DNA of 21,646 nt from Deltaproteobacteria bacterium (GCA_019308645.1 JAFDHR010000010.1:1-21646), one strand, 5' to 3'; positions 5,850 to 13,538 are shown, counted from the stretch's first letter. The notes: generated by a model not told the origin, from the letters alone. Program-made: numbers and translations.

Positions 5850-5928
5850 CCCCAGTGGAATAATTAAAGGCATTTCACCCCGGTTAAATAAAAAATCAAA
5901 AACATTTAACTGGGCAGGCAGGGCAAGC
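5850..5928 (+). repeat. Module C cluster with a split 3' arm
   Basis: CCCCAGTGGAAT (5850-5861) is followed by ATTTCAC (5872-5878). At that point a second hairpin begins, CCCCGGTTAAAT (5878-5889) with ATTTAACTGGG (5904-5914), and then AGGGCAAGC resumes the outer arm. A lone 5' arm CCCCAGTGAAAT lies at 6013-6024. Confidence 0.6.
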
Positions 5929-5962
5929 TTGAGGCTTAAGGCAAAGGCAAGAGGAGCGATGT

Positions 5963-5990
5963 GGGATTTGGGATTGCGGATTGCGGATTT
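5963..5990 (+). repeat. Degenerate heptamer tandem repeat, four units
   Basis: GGGATTT, GGGATTG, CGGATTG and CGGATTT stand head to tail in the gene-free gap 5929-6204. Nothing coding is supported in that gap. Confidence 0.7.
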
Positions 5991-6121
5991 GGCAAAAACA
6001 AAAGGCAGAGGGCCCCAGTGAAATAACAATAATTTGCCCGTCCCTTCATTGCTTCGTTTTTTCACAATTGAGAGTTACTGATCAACCGAGCCACACCCTT
6101 TTCTTACTCCCTCAACGCAGT

Positions 6122-6149
6122 CTCCGTAGGCCATACCGTCGTTACGGAG
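6122..6149 (-). terminator. Hairpin downstream of abiEii
   Basis: CTCCGTA (6122-6128) pairs perfectly with TACGGAG (6143-6149) around a 14-base loop, about 55 bp after the abiEii stop. No T run follows, so it may stabilise RNA ends rather than terminate. Confidence 0.3.
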
Positions 6150-6204
6150 TATGTTACAATAATTTCACAGTTTTTGTACGATTGCCATTGAATAATGTGC
6201 GAAC

Positions 6205-7638
6205 CTAATACTTCACACCGGCCAAGTAACCAGATCTACTGGCACAAGGATAGCCATATTTATCTTTATGTGGGTTTAAACGAGTTTTGTTTGTTTTATG
6301 ATTGAATCTCTTTCCACAGTTAGGACATTCAATCACATACGTTGGACCAAAATCTGATATCCTGCTCCTAGAACGACCACGAGTCGCTTTTGATATCCCG
6401 GGCCTTGATACTGTGTACCCATCTGATCTGCGTGTTATTGGCGGCGCAGAAATGGGCCCAGACGGGGTTAGCTCAACTATATATTTTGGTATGAATGGCT
6501 CTTTGGTAGGTTCAGCTCCTTGAATACGAGCGACGCGGTAAGATCTAGGTTCATTAGTGTGATGTCTAATAGCAAACAACAATAGATTTCCGTCAAGTGT
6601 CCGACGTAATGAATACGGCTCAATTAGACGGTGACTGCCCCTATAAGCCAAATCAACACAAAGATGGTTTGCTGCAGCAAATCGGATTATCTCAAGCGGT
6701 GTAGATGTGTGCCAAGCCTGGGCCATTACCGGTGGGCGCCATGTCTCGTCTATAGCTCGACCCATAAGCGGGATTGTTGGCCGCTCTCCCTTTTCGACTG
6801 CGCTGTGCAACCATTCGAATAGCGCGGGTAGGTCTTGCCAGAATTGTTCAAATGGTGGTAATGCCGGAAGTTGATGCGCAAGCATATTTTCCCATTCGGT
6901 TTCCAGCTCGGCGCGCTCTGGACGGCCCTCAAGGGATTCCATTGTTGGGAGGGCTATACCCTTAAACACACATTTTTCTTGAAGCGTGCTCAACACAAGA
7001 GCACGGTCTGGTCTTAGCCCATCATGACGATATAGATGGACTACATCATATAGATCTCGTGGGCGTTCACGCTCAGCCAATGCCCTGATCTTCTCCGCAA
7101 AGACTTCCTCAAAGCGATAACACTGGATTTGTATCCCGTCGTCCGGACTATCGGAATATGGGTGATGAACTTCCTGAACAGAGGGATCTAATACCAGTAC
7201 CTCATCGCTGGTTAAATCTAATTTGATGCGTGCCGGATCACCTCGGCGCCGCATGGGGCCACGGTAACCAATTTGCTCCTGTGCAGAGATTCCGCCACGC
7301 GGATTTTGATAAACATCAAAACGAATTGTATCTACTGGGATTTCTATTCCCGTTGTTTCATATACCCATCCAGCGATTTCATTGAAGGCATTAACTAAAA
7401 ATTCTTTGTTTAGGTTGTCAGGATTGGTAAGCGTAAAGTCCAAATCTTCAGAGAACCGATAAGTTTCAAAGTAACATTTCTTTAAACATGTTCCACCTTT
7501 AAAAACCCAACTCGCACCAAGCTCGGGATGGTTGGCTATTCCTGCAAGCACCCAGCCAATAACGTAGTCTTTCTCAATAACATTGGCGTTGAGACCAAAC
7601 TCTCTAGAAAAATCCATGATTTCTCGTCTATCAATCAA
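6205..7638 (-). CDS. abiEii: AbiEii-type nucleotidyltransferase toxin with WYL-like and Zn-binding C-terminus
   Basis: Toxin of a type IV toxin-antitoxin system, 477 residues. Nucleotidyltransferase landmarks: VFKGGTCLKK (45-54), RFSEDLDF (61-68) with the catalytic-type DxD, IKLDLT (138-143), and EEVFAEKIRAL...RPRDLYD (177-198). AbiEii-family enzymes are DNA polymerase beta-like nucleotidyltransferases; some relatives such as MenT modify tRNA. Residues about 313-388 look like a WYL domain (LAYRG...RLIEPYSL...GNLLLFAIRHH...SYRVARI). The last 45 residues hold CPNC (438-441), H447, H457 and C465, a likely zinc site. The start is TTG, overlapping the abiEi stop by 8 nt (TTGATTGA). Simple AbiEii proteins are around 300 residues, so this is an extended form. 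Confidence 0.85.
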   Translation of the reverse strand: MIDRREIMDFSREFGLNANVIEKDYVIGWVLAGIANHPELGASWVFKGGTCLKKCYFETYRFSEDLDFTLTNPDNLNKEFLVNAFNEIAGWVYETTGIEIPVDTIRFDVYQNPRGGISAQEQIGYRGPMRRRGDPARIKLDLTSDEVLVLDPSVQEVHHPYSDSPDDGIQIQCYRFEEVFAEKIRALAERERPRDLYDVVHLYRHDGLRPDRALVLSTLQEKCVFKGIALPTMESLEGRPERAELETEWENMLAHQLPALPPFEQFWQDLPALFEWLHSAVEKGERPTIPLMGRAIDETWRPPVMAQAWHTSTPLEIIRFAAANHLCVDLAYRGSHRLIEPYSLRRTLDGNLLLFAIRHHTNEPRSYRVARIQGAEPTKEPFIPKYIVELTPSGPISAPPITRRSDGYTVSRPGISKATRGRSRSRISDFGPTYVIECPNCGKRFNHKTNKTRLNPHKDKYGYPCASRSGYLAGVKY

Positions 7639-8446
7639 CTCGACGCTCCTTTGCCCAGCTTTCCGGTAACCATAGCCTCCATCTGGTAATCAATTTATCA
7701 GCTCTAAGCTTAGGATCTAACCTGGCATTGCCGGTTGTAAGGCTGGTTCGGCATTTATTTATTGTTTTAACTTCGTCAGGAGCTGATCTTTCCAACAAAA
7801 AACCAAGACGTTTGAATACAGCACCATTGCCAAAGCGTACTGCATATTCAGTCAATAGCTCAAGATTCCTATTCTCTGATTGCAAATAATTGCGTAACAT
7901 GTCTGCAGTTGAACGTATCCCTCCACCCAGACTTGGATCGTTCAGCATATCGAGCATGGTACGCGTTGGATCAGACACAAGTATTTTTGTCTGTCCTCTC
8001 CATACAGATAGAAAGCCGAACATGGCTTTTTCCGAAACAGTACGCAGCATGAAGTTTGTACCTCTTATTGTCGGGCTGCGATCTCTTGGCTTTTGAGTCG
8101 TCATTACCACAACAGTACGAAAAATCTGCTCTGTAAGATCCCAATATTCAGCGGCACTCCAACCACCAATATAGCAGGGAATATAAAGCCTTTCAGCGAT
8201 CAGCCAGGGATCTTCGAGGGGCACATCGGCCGTTCGCGATTCCAACGGCACGGGAATGTAGAGACCGCGTTTAACACGAGAAAGCCATCCTTTGCGCGAC
8301 CAGCGTGACAGCATCTTAGCAGCATCTGTGGATGAAACTCCCAATATTTCAACTGCTTCACCAATCGAGATGGTGCCCTTCGTGCCTCGAATTATCGCAG
8401 CAATTCTTTCTCGATCAACTTTTCCGAGCCCAGATAGGGTTTCCAT
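7631..8446 (-). CDS. abiEi: AbiEi-family antitoxin and transcriptional regulator
   Basis: A 271-residue partner of the AbiEii toxin. The N-terminus has a winged helix (RIAAIIRGTKGTISIGEAVEILGVSS...LSRWSRKGWLSRVKRGLYIP), the usual AbiEi DNA-binding domain. It is followed by an antitoxin domain with GGWSAAEYWDLTEQI and the conserved ILVSDPTRTMLDML about residues 155-168. AbiEi proteins neutralise the toxin and repress their own operon. The ATG at 8446 has GGAA about nine bases upstream and is preferred over an in-frame TTG at 8458. Two 23-bp inverted repeats lie directly upstream. It is translationally coupled to the toxin by overlap. Confidence 0.85.
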   Translation of the reverse strand: METLSGLGKVDRERIAAIIRGTKGTISIGEAVEILGVSSTDAAKMLSRWSRKGWLSRVKRGLYIPVPLESRTADVPLEDPWLIAERLYIPCYIGGWSAAEYWDLTEQIFRTVVVMTTQKPRDRSPTIRGTNFMLRTVSEKAMFGFLSVWRGQTKILVSDPTRTMLDMLNDPSLGGGIRSTADMLRNYLQSENRNLELLTEYAVRFGNGAVFKRLGFLLERSAPDEVKTINKCRTSLTTGNARLDPKLRADKLITRWRLWLPESWAKERRVD

Positions 8447-8464
8447 GGTATATTCCAAGCGCAG

Positions 8465-8487
8465 TAATTCACTTAATTAATGAATTA
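8465..8487 (-). promoter_or_regulatory. AbiE operator IR1 overlapping an extended -10 box
   Basis: TAATTCA-N9-TGAATTA, 23 bp. On the minus strand it overlaps TGCTATAAT, an extended -10 with a perfect TATAAT at 8484-8489. No good -35 is visible. AbiEi regulators are known to bind a pair of inverted repeats at their promoter, so repression by blocking RNA polymerase fits. Confidence 0.65.
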
Positions 8488-8538
8488 TAGCATACAGCAT
8501 ATACCTAAAATTTCTAAAAAGCAATACTATTTGCGTAA

Positions 8539-8561
8539 TAATTCACCTGAGCGATGAATTA
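8539..8561 (-). promoter_or_regulatory. AbiE operator IR2
   Basis: A second TAATTCA-N9-TGAATTA with exactly the same arms and spacer length as IR1, centred 74 bp upstream of it (about seven helical turns). That spacing would suit cooperative binding or looping by AbiEi. Confidence 0.6.
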
Positions 8562-8605
8562 ATGCACATGCGATATATCTAAAGGGGACATGTAAACGTA
8601 AACGG

Positions 8606-8745
8606 GTCAAATATTCGTTTGACTCATGTTCTCTTTTTATTGCTTAACAGCAACTATTATTCATCAAAATAGACCTAAAAAAGCTCCACGAACACTGCGT
8701 TAATGGAGCTTTTTTGAAAAAACCTTATGTTGGAATTGCCGATCC
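8606..8745 (+). repeat. Dispersed repeat module A, copy 3
   Basis: Starts with GTCAAATATTCGTTTGAC and contains the terminator hairpin at 8676-8715 (GCTCCA/TGGAGC with A and T runs). Module B is missing here. A weak module-C-like pair follows: CCATAATGGAAC (8783-8794) and GTTCCACGGGG (8837-8847). The remainder of the gap to 9106 holds no gene that I can support. Confidence 0.7.
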
Positions 8746-8950
8746 ACAGTGGGATAACACAGTTCAGGTTTGAGGAATTTTGCCATAATGGAACAACAGG
8801 TATGCCAGGGGAAAGGTACTTTTTAGGGGAGATTTCGTTCCACGGGGTGAACCTTTTATAAGATTAAACCTATTTTGCTAAAGCTAATGAAATTTAGCCT
8901 AAAATCAGGTGAATGGTCAAGAAAAACACGCAACGATGGATTTGGGATAG

Positions 8951-8994
8951 AGGCATTGAGGGATTAGGAATTGAGGAATTGAGGGATTGAGGGC
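8951..8994 (+). repeat. Degenerate octamer tandem tract
   Basis: Repeats of the form AGGAATTG / AGGGATTG, about five units including degenerate ones, in otherwise gene-free sequence. Confidence 0.6.
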
Positions 8995-9106
8995 AGAGAG
9001 CGTAAGGGATTTAGGAATTAATACTGAAAGCTAATAGCGAAAAAAGGATCCACACTATTTTTTAAGGTGACAAATTGACTCCTTAAAGAATCATGTTTTT
9101 CTTTGG

Positions 9107-10300
9107 CTATTCCAACCATTCCTCTGGTGGTGTAAGGAGAAAATCCTGTAAATGAATCCCTTGATTTCCGACTAATAATTTCCTCTTTACCTTGAATTCT
9201 TTAGAAAAAGCCTCAATCCCCGGCAAGCTGGTCTTCCTCCTCCCGCTTTTCACTTCTATAACAACCAAAATCTTACCTCGACGTAGCACAAAATCCACCT
9301 CTCGGTTACGGCCGGCCCAGTAAAATAATTCGATATTCTTCCCCCTGATTCCATTAGCAAGTGTAGCACCGACAGCTGATTCCACCAATCGACCCCAGTA
9401 TTCAGCATCCTGCTTTGCCTCTAAAAAGGTTAGCTGTGATGGAGCTGTCATCAGGGCTGTATTGAGCACCTGAAGTTTGGGGCTAGATGCTCTCTGACGA
9501 ACCTGCTGGCCTGCATATTTTGGCAAGCCTGCCACTAACCCAGCGCCTTGAAGCAAATTCAGGTAATGTGCAAGAGTAGTTGTATTGCCTGCATCCTGAA
9601 GCTGGCCAAGCATTTTTTGATATGAAAGAATCTGACCGGAATAGATACATCCAAGTTCAAACAGACGCCGCAGAAGGGCAGGTTTATCAACTCGTGTCAT
9701 GAGCAGGATATCTCGAGAGATAGTGGTTTCTATCAGGGAATCAATGATGTAATGAGACCACCGCTGGTGATCCTTGATCAAATCCGAGGCGCCGGGATAC
9801 CCGCCATAGAAAACGTATTGATCTAAACTCCATCCGAAGGCATTTTTCATTTCATCGAATAACCAATGTGTAATTGGGATGAGCTCAAATCGCCCGGCAA
9901 GACTTTCCGTTAGCCCTCGTTGTACGAGCAATGGGGATGAACCCAATACAATCACATACAGTGGAAGGCTCGTGGCAGAGTCCTCATCCCATAATCGCTT
10001 TACCGTTTCAGACCATCCGGTGATCTTCTGGACTTCATCCAGGACAAATAATGTCTTCTTTATCTGTTTGCCTGATCTTACTCTGGTACGTGCTACTTCC
10101 CATTGCTGCTCAATCCAGGTTCTATCCTTCAATGCAGGTTCATCGGCTGGAGCATAATGACTTGGGATGTCAAGCTCTTCCATGGTCTGCCGGGCAAGGG
10201 TTGTCTTCCCCGTTTGCCGGGGACCAGCTAATACCTGGATAAAACGTCTGGGCTCGGAAATTCTGTCAAGGAGAACGTTATAAATGTGCCTTTTAAACAT
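9107..10300 (-). CDS. AAA_14 / DUF4143 ATPase 3
   Basis: From the ATG at 10300 the product is 397 residues; an in-frame TTG at 10312 would add four. Residue numbers here count from the TTG. Walker A AGPRQTGKTT (29-38), Walker B LFVLDEVQ (88-95), sensor-like LGSSP (123-127), GGYPG (170-174), a winged-helix-like segment 225-260, and a nuclease-like core with REVDFVL (337-343) and IEVKSG (352-357), which preserves D...ExK. The ATG is preferred because its 23-nt distance to the palindrome equals that of ATPase 1. No clear ribosome binding site is seen. The gene stands alone between repeats. Family assignment is firm, role unknown. Confidence 0.85.
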   Translation of the reverse strand: MFKRHIYNVLLDRISEPRRFIQVLAGPRQTGKTTLARQTMEELDIPSHYAPADEPALKDRTWIEQQWEVARTRVRSGKQIKKTLFVLDEVQKITGWSETVKRLWDEDSATSLPLYVIVLGSSPLLVQRGLTESLAGRFELIPITHWLFDEMKNAFGWSLDQYVFYGGYPGASDLIKDHQRWSHYIIDSLIETTISRDILLMTRVDKPALLRRLFELGCIYSGQILSYQKMLGQLQDAGNTTTLAHYLNLLQGAGLVAGLPKYAGQQVRQRASSPKLQVLNTALMTAPSQLTFLEAKQDAEYWGRLVESAVGATLANGIRGKNIELFYWAGRNREVDFVLRRGKILVVIEVKSGRRKTSLPGIEAFSKEFKVKRKLLVGNQGIHLQDFLLTPPEEWLE

Positions 10301-10323
10301 GTGGATTATCAATTAATTAACAT

Positions 10324-10373
10324 TTTACTCAATGCTTTGAGTAAATTTACTCAATATCCTGAGTAATTGTCAA
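10324..10373 (-). promoter_or_regulatory. Tandem operator-like palindromes and -35 box of ATPase 3
   Basis: TTTACTCAA-N4-TTGAGTAAA (10324-10345) and TTACTCA-N6-TGAGTAA (10347-10366) lie side by side just downstream of a TTGACA (10368-10373, minus strand). The half-site equals that of the single palindrome before ATPase 1. A -10 is weak (TAAATT, 18-bp spacer). Confidence 0.55.
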
Positions 10374-10389
10374 GGGTTTTTATCAAAGG

Positions 10390-10520
10390 ATGTGGCAAGC
10401 TTCCACCTGTGGTTGGGGTTTGTCAAGGGATAACGCTCTGATGAGCGGCGTTAGGCAAAACGATCGTTTCTCTCCAGGAGCGCTTTGCTTGAGGGGAGAG
10501 GCAGGGAATATAGCGTTAAG
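10390..10520 (+). repeat. Dispersed repeat module B, copy 4
   Basis: Conserved module B blocks, including GGCAAGCTT, TGTGGTTGGGG, GTCAAGGGATAACGCTC and GGAGCGCTTTGCTTGAGGG. Module A is absent. It abuts the operators of ATPase 3 on the left and a module C cluster on the right. Confidence 0.75.
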
Positions 10521-10522
10521 AT

Positions 10523-10620
10523 CCCCAGTGAAATAGGTTCATTTTTGAACCTTTGCTTCGCAATTTCACCCCGATGGAATAAAAGGAAAAATGACATTCC
10601 ATTGGGCAAGCGGGGTGAAC
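10523..10620 (+). repeat. Module C cluster with an inserted hairpin in the 3' arm
   Basis: Outer 5' arm CCCCAGTGAAAT (10523-10534). A small hairpin AGGTTCA-TTTT-TGAACCT (10535-10552) fills the loop. The outer 3' arm starts as ATTTCAC (10563-10569) and is interrupted by a second hairpin, CCCCGATGGAAT (10569-10580) with ATTCCATTGGG (10596-10606). GGGGTGAAC (10612-10620) then completes the outer arm. Confidence 0.75.
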
Positions 10621-10691
10621 ATAGCTAAGAAGGGGAGGGTGCAGAAGTAAACTTCACTGGAACCTGGCAGGTAGTTGGTAATTTTGTTTGA

Positions 10692-11828
10692 TTACTGGAT
10701 AAATTCGAGGTAATTTTCTCTATGGATAACTGAAAAGTCGGCACCGGGGTAACTCTCCTTCCAGTCCCGAGGAATCTTTACAGGGATATTTTTCCACTTT
10801 ATCTCGTAGCCGGATAAGTGCCCCGTTTGTTCTTCGACGAGATCAATCTCCTTTTTATCATAGGTTCTCCAGAAATAGGAATTAACTGTGTGTCTGTTAT
10901 ATTCATGCCTCTTGTACCGCTCTGTTATAACGTAGTTCTCCCAGAGCTCACCCACATCGTTGCGTATTGCAAGAGGATTAAAGTTACCAATTAAGGCGTT
11001 ACGAATTCCAGTATCAAAAAAATAGAACCGGTGATTTTTTGTGATTTCTTTACGAAGGTTTCGGCTAAACCCTGTGCGTCGATAGATAACAAAAACCTTC
11101 TCAAGTAAATCGAGATATCGTTCAACTGTATTTTTGCTCATTCCCAATTGCCTCCCTAATTCAGCAAGGGAGACCTCTTTTCCGATTTGAAAGGCGAGAA
11201 GCTGGAGGATGCGTACCAGTTTATTGGCATACCGCACCCCTTCGAGTGCCAGAATATCTTTAAAGAGGTACGAACTGATAATTTCACGGAGATACTCTTC
11301 ACGGCGCTCATTATCTCGCGTGGTGACAACTTCAGGATATGAGCCATAAATCAGGCGTAATTCTAAATTAGCCTCGGTTTCGTGTCGCTTTTCCTGTCCT
11401 GAGATTTCCATTTGAGCAAGCGGAAACAAGGGTAAAACGAATTTTCGACCTGTGAGTGGTTCTCCCACATCCTTTGCCAGATCAAATGATGAAGAGCCCG
11501 TTGCAATGACCTTTACATGGGGCATGTGGTCCACGATGATTTTGAGGTTTAACCCGATCCTTTCAATATGTTGCGCTTCATCCACAACGAGAAGCACGTG
11601 CTCACCAACGAAATCTTGAAGTTTATTTATGGACTGGCTTTCGAGATAGTGCCGTACCATGATATCATCCCCGTTTACAAAGAGCATTTTTGTTGCATCC
11701 TCATTCTCTAAGAATTTTTGCAGCAGTGTGGTTTTGCCTACTCGACGAGCGCCGTATATAATCACTACCTTTCCGGGTGTTATCAATTTCCTGAGGTTTT
11801 CAATGTGTTTTTGGGGTATATATGTCAT
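10692..11828 (-). CDS. AAA_14 / DUF4143 ATPase 4
   Basis: A 378-residue ATPase. Walker A GARRVGKTT (26-34), Walker B LLVVDEAQ (79-86), GSSS (111-114), GSYPE (162-166), and a well-formed helix-turn-helix with KEVSLAELGRQLGMSKNTVERYLDLLEK (about 217-244). The C-terminal core has EIDLVE (327-332) and YEIKW (341-345), so D...ExK is intact. The helix-turn-helix is a plausible reader of the palindrome at the promoter. The gene is monocistronic and the start is set by the strong upstream promoter. It is clearly diverged from the other three ATPases in the island. The family's biological role is not established. Confidence 0.85.
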   Translation of the reverse strand: MTYIPQKHIENLRKLITPGKVVIIYGARRVGKTTLLQKFLENEDATKMLFVNGDDIMVRHYLESQSINKLQDFVGEHVLLVVDEAQHIERIGLNLKIIVDHMPHVKVIATGSSSFDLAKDVGEPLTGRKFVLPLFPLAQMEISGQEKRHETEANLELRLIYGSYPEVVTTRDNERREEYLREIISSYLFKDILALEGVRYANKLVRILQLLAFQIGKEVSLAELGRQLGMSKNTVERYLDLLEKVFVIYRRTGFSRNLRKEITKNHRFYFFDTGIRNALIGNFNPLAIRNDVGELWENYVITERYKRHEYNRHTVNSYFWRTYDKKEIDLVEEQTGHLSGYEIKWKNIPVKIPRDWKESYPGADFSVIHRENYLEFIQ

Positions 11829-11844
11829 TATATTTCATAATACA

Positions 11845-11889
11845 GTCATTTAATTGACAGAATTATACTAATATTTGTCATTTTGTCAA
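11845..11889 (-). promoter_or_regulatory. Strong promoter with overlapping operator for ATPase 4
   Basis: Minus strand TTGACA (11884-11889), a 16-bp spacer, and a perfect TATAAT (11862-11867). The predicted start of transcription, near 11855, falls inside the palindrome GTCA-TTTAAT-TGAC (11845-11858). TGACA half-sites also repeat within the spacer, so repression by a protein binding TGACA-type sites is likely. Confidence 0.65.
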
Positions 11890-11960
11890 GAAAAAAAATG
11901 GGGGGAAGGAGAAAGAAGCTCACAGCTGATAGGTAATAGGAAATACGAGTTAAGAGCTTG

Positions 11961-11980
11961 CCCGCCGTGTGTGTGGCGGG
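11961..11980. terminator. GC-rich hairpin between MFS and ATPase 4 genes
   Basis: CCCGCC-GTGTGTGT-GGCGGG has a six-pair stem and is not followed by a T run. It lies just after the MFS stop and just before the ATPase 4 promoter region, so it may act as a weak terminator or insulator. Confidence 0.3.
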
Positions 11981-12016
11981 TTACGAGATGAGAGTAATGC
12001 CTGTCAAGCACATAGG

Positions 12017-13225
12017 TTATTGAAGCCGCCCCTTTAATCCCCACGCTAACGATGCGAGAGCCACTCCAGAAATTACCGCGGATACAAGACCGGTTGCCAG
12101 TATCCCACCTGCAAGCCAGATATGACTTCCTATTAATGAGCCGATTACGCGACCTAAACCACCAGCTGCAAAGAAACCAGACATCATTGTAGCTCGCGAT
12201 GTGGGTAACAATTCTGTAGATAGAGATAGCGACGAGACAACGGTAAATTCAAAGATTAAAAAAAGAACAAACAGGCTAGTAAAGGCAAGGGGTAAGGTTT
12301 GAGATGAGAAGGGTAATATCCCGTAGCACATCGCAGAGAGAATAATGCCAATAATGATGGAGCGCTTTAATCCCATCCGGTCAGCAAAAGAAGCGGTCAG
12401 GCTTTCCCCTAATAATTCGGCCGCTCCAATTATGCTTGTTCCCATTCCCAGGGCGACAATGCTCAGGCTGAATGATTGCTCAAGCCACGCCCCATATACG
12501 ACAAAAAGATTATCATTAGCAATGGCGAATAAAAACGCAAAGCCGAGGGTGCCTAAGGGTGCCCGTTGTTGAGCTAATTGTCTCAAGGCATTCAGCACAC
12601 TCGGAGAGTCTTGATGGGCATCTGTTTTTCTTATATCTCCGGGTATGAGGATTACGAGAGTGAGTATACCGAAAATCCCCAATCCACCTAAGACGAAAAA
12701 AGGGGCACGCCATCCCAGCCGATCGATGAGAAGTGCAATTCCGGGGATTCCTACAAGGGTACTTCCTGCCCAGCTAAACTCGAGAAGGCCAATAACCAGC
12801 CCCCGTTTTTGAAAAGGTACTCGTTCACCCACATAAGCCTGCAACGCAGGATCAAACACAGTTTTCGCCAGCCCCGCTAAAAAAAAGGACAGAAGGATAA
12901 CGCTGTAGAAGGGTAAAAAACCTCCTGCAAGCATACCTACGACGAGCATTACAAGACCAGCGAGCATCATAAGCCGATAGCCCAAACGATCTGCCAGAGG
13001 CCCAAAAAAGATGCCGATTATACTCGTCGCCTGATTGACTGCGATTAAGGATGTAACTGCGGTTAGGTGAACTCCCAGTCCCCGGCTTAACGCAGGGGCA
13101 AAGGGATAGGCAAACCGTCGCGCCGTATTCAAGACGAGACGGCATAACGTGGCTGCTCCTGCTTTCCATGCGAATCTGGAAAATGAGTTTTCTTGATGTT
13201 GTTTCTGTGATGTATCAGTCAACAT
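12017..13225 (-). CDS. MFS-family transporter
   Basis: A 402-residue inner-membrane protein with about twelve hydrophobic segments. The loop between helices 2 and 3 carries GPLADRLGYR, the MFS signature (GxLaDrxGrr), and an equivalent ASFADRMGLKRS occurs in the second half, consistent with two six-helix repeats. The substrate cannot be told from sequence; drug or metabolite efflux is common for this size class. The ATG at 13225 has AGAGG just upstream and is preferred over an in-frame TTG at 13240. It follows ATPase 4 at a distance and has its own start region, with no close operon partner. Confidence 0.8.
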   Translation of the reverse strand: MLTDTSQKQHQENSFSRFAWKAGAATLCRLVLNTARRFAYPFAPALSRGLGVHLTAVTSLIAVNQATSIIGIFFGPLADRLGYRLMMLAGLVMLVVGMLAGGFLPFYSVILLSFFLAGLAKTVFDPALQAYVGERVPFQKRGLVIGLLEFSWAGSTLVGIPGIALLIDRLGWRAPFFVLGGLGIFGILTLVILIPGDIRKTDAHQDSPSVLNALRQLAQQRAPLGTLGFAFLFAIANDNLFVVYGAWLEQSFSLSIVALGMGTSIIGAAELLGESLTASFADRMGLKRSIIIGIILSAMCYGILPFSSQTLPLAFTSLFVLFLIFEFTVVSSLSLSTELLPTSRATMMSGFFAAGGLGRVIGSLIGSHIWLAGGILATGLVSAVISGVALASLAWGLKGRLQ

Positions 13226-13382
13226 AGACCTCTTGAGCAATTTTATTTCATGCCCGAAATTTTTTTATAATCCGTGAGCTCCTTATTGTTGTACTGCCTC
13301 TAACACTTTTTTGATGATAATGCTCCCTTTTTTAACACGCCATCTGCGAAAATGAATGGTACGAAGAGTATAGCTGATAGCT

Positions 13383-13498
13383 CCCCAGTGAAATGCGCTT
13401 CGCTATTACAGGAGTAAATTTCACCCCGATGGAATAACAAAAGGCAGTTCACGGGGTCCCGATGATCGGGATCTTCGCTTCGCTTCGACACGCGGGGT
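13383..13498 (+). repeat. Module C cluster with module D hairpin inside the split arm
   Basis: CCCCAGTGAAAT (13383-13394) and ATTTCAC (13418-13424), followed by the arm CCCCGATGGAAT (13424-13435), GTTCACGGGGT (13447-13457), a partial module D hairpin (CCCGATGATCGGG with its CTTCGC spacer), and GGGGTAAAC (13493-13501) completing the outer 3' arm. Short AGCTGAT / AGCTCAT units flank both sides. It is the last A-D repeat in the window. The rest of the gap 13226-13538 shows no gene. Confidence 0.7.
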
Positions 13499-13538
13499 AA
13501 ACATAGCTCATAGCTATTAAGGAAGGGGAGGGGGTGAT

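Noticed and set aside
5749..6065. Open frames of 90-100 codons on both strands
   Set aside because: They cover modules B and C and a heptamer tract, where repeat structure explains the lack of stops.
10430..10455. Integron attC-like sequence in module B (GCGTTAGGC beside TAACGCTC), with GCTTAAC and GTTAAGC motifs in modules A and B
   Set aside because: GTTAGGC occurs in only one of three copies, the matching RYYYAAC core is missing at the right distance, and the A-to-B motif distance (about 270 bp) is too long for an attC. No integrase is in the window.
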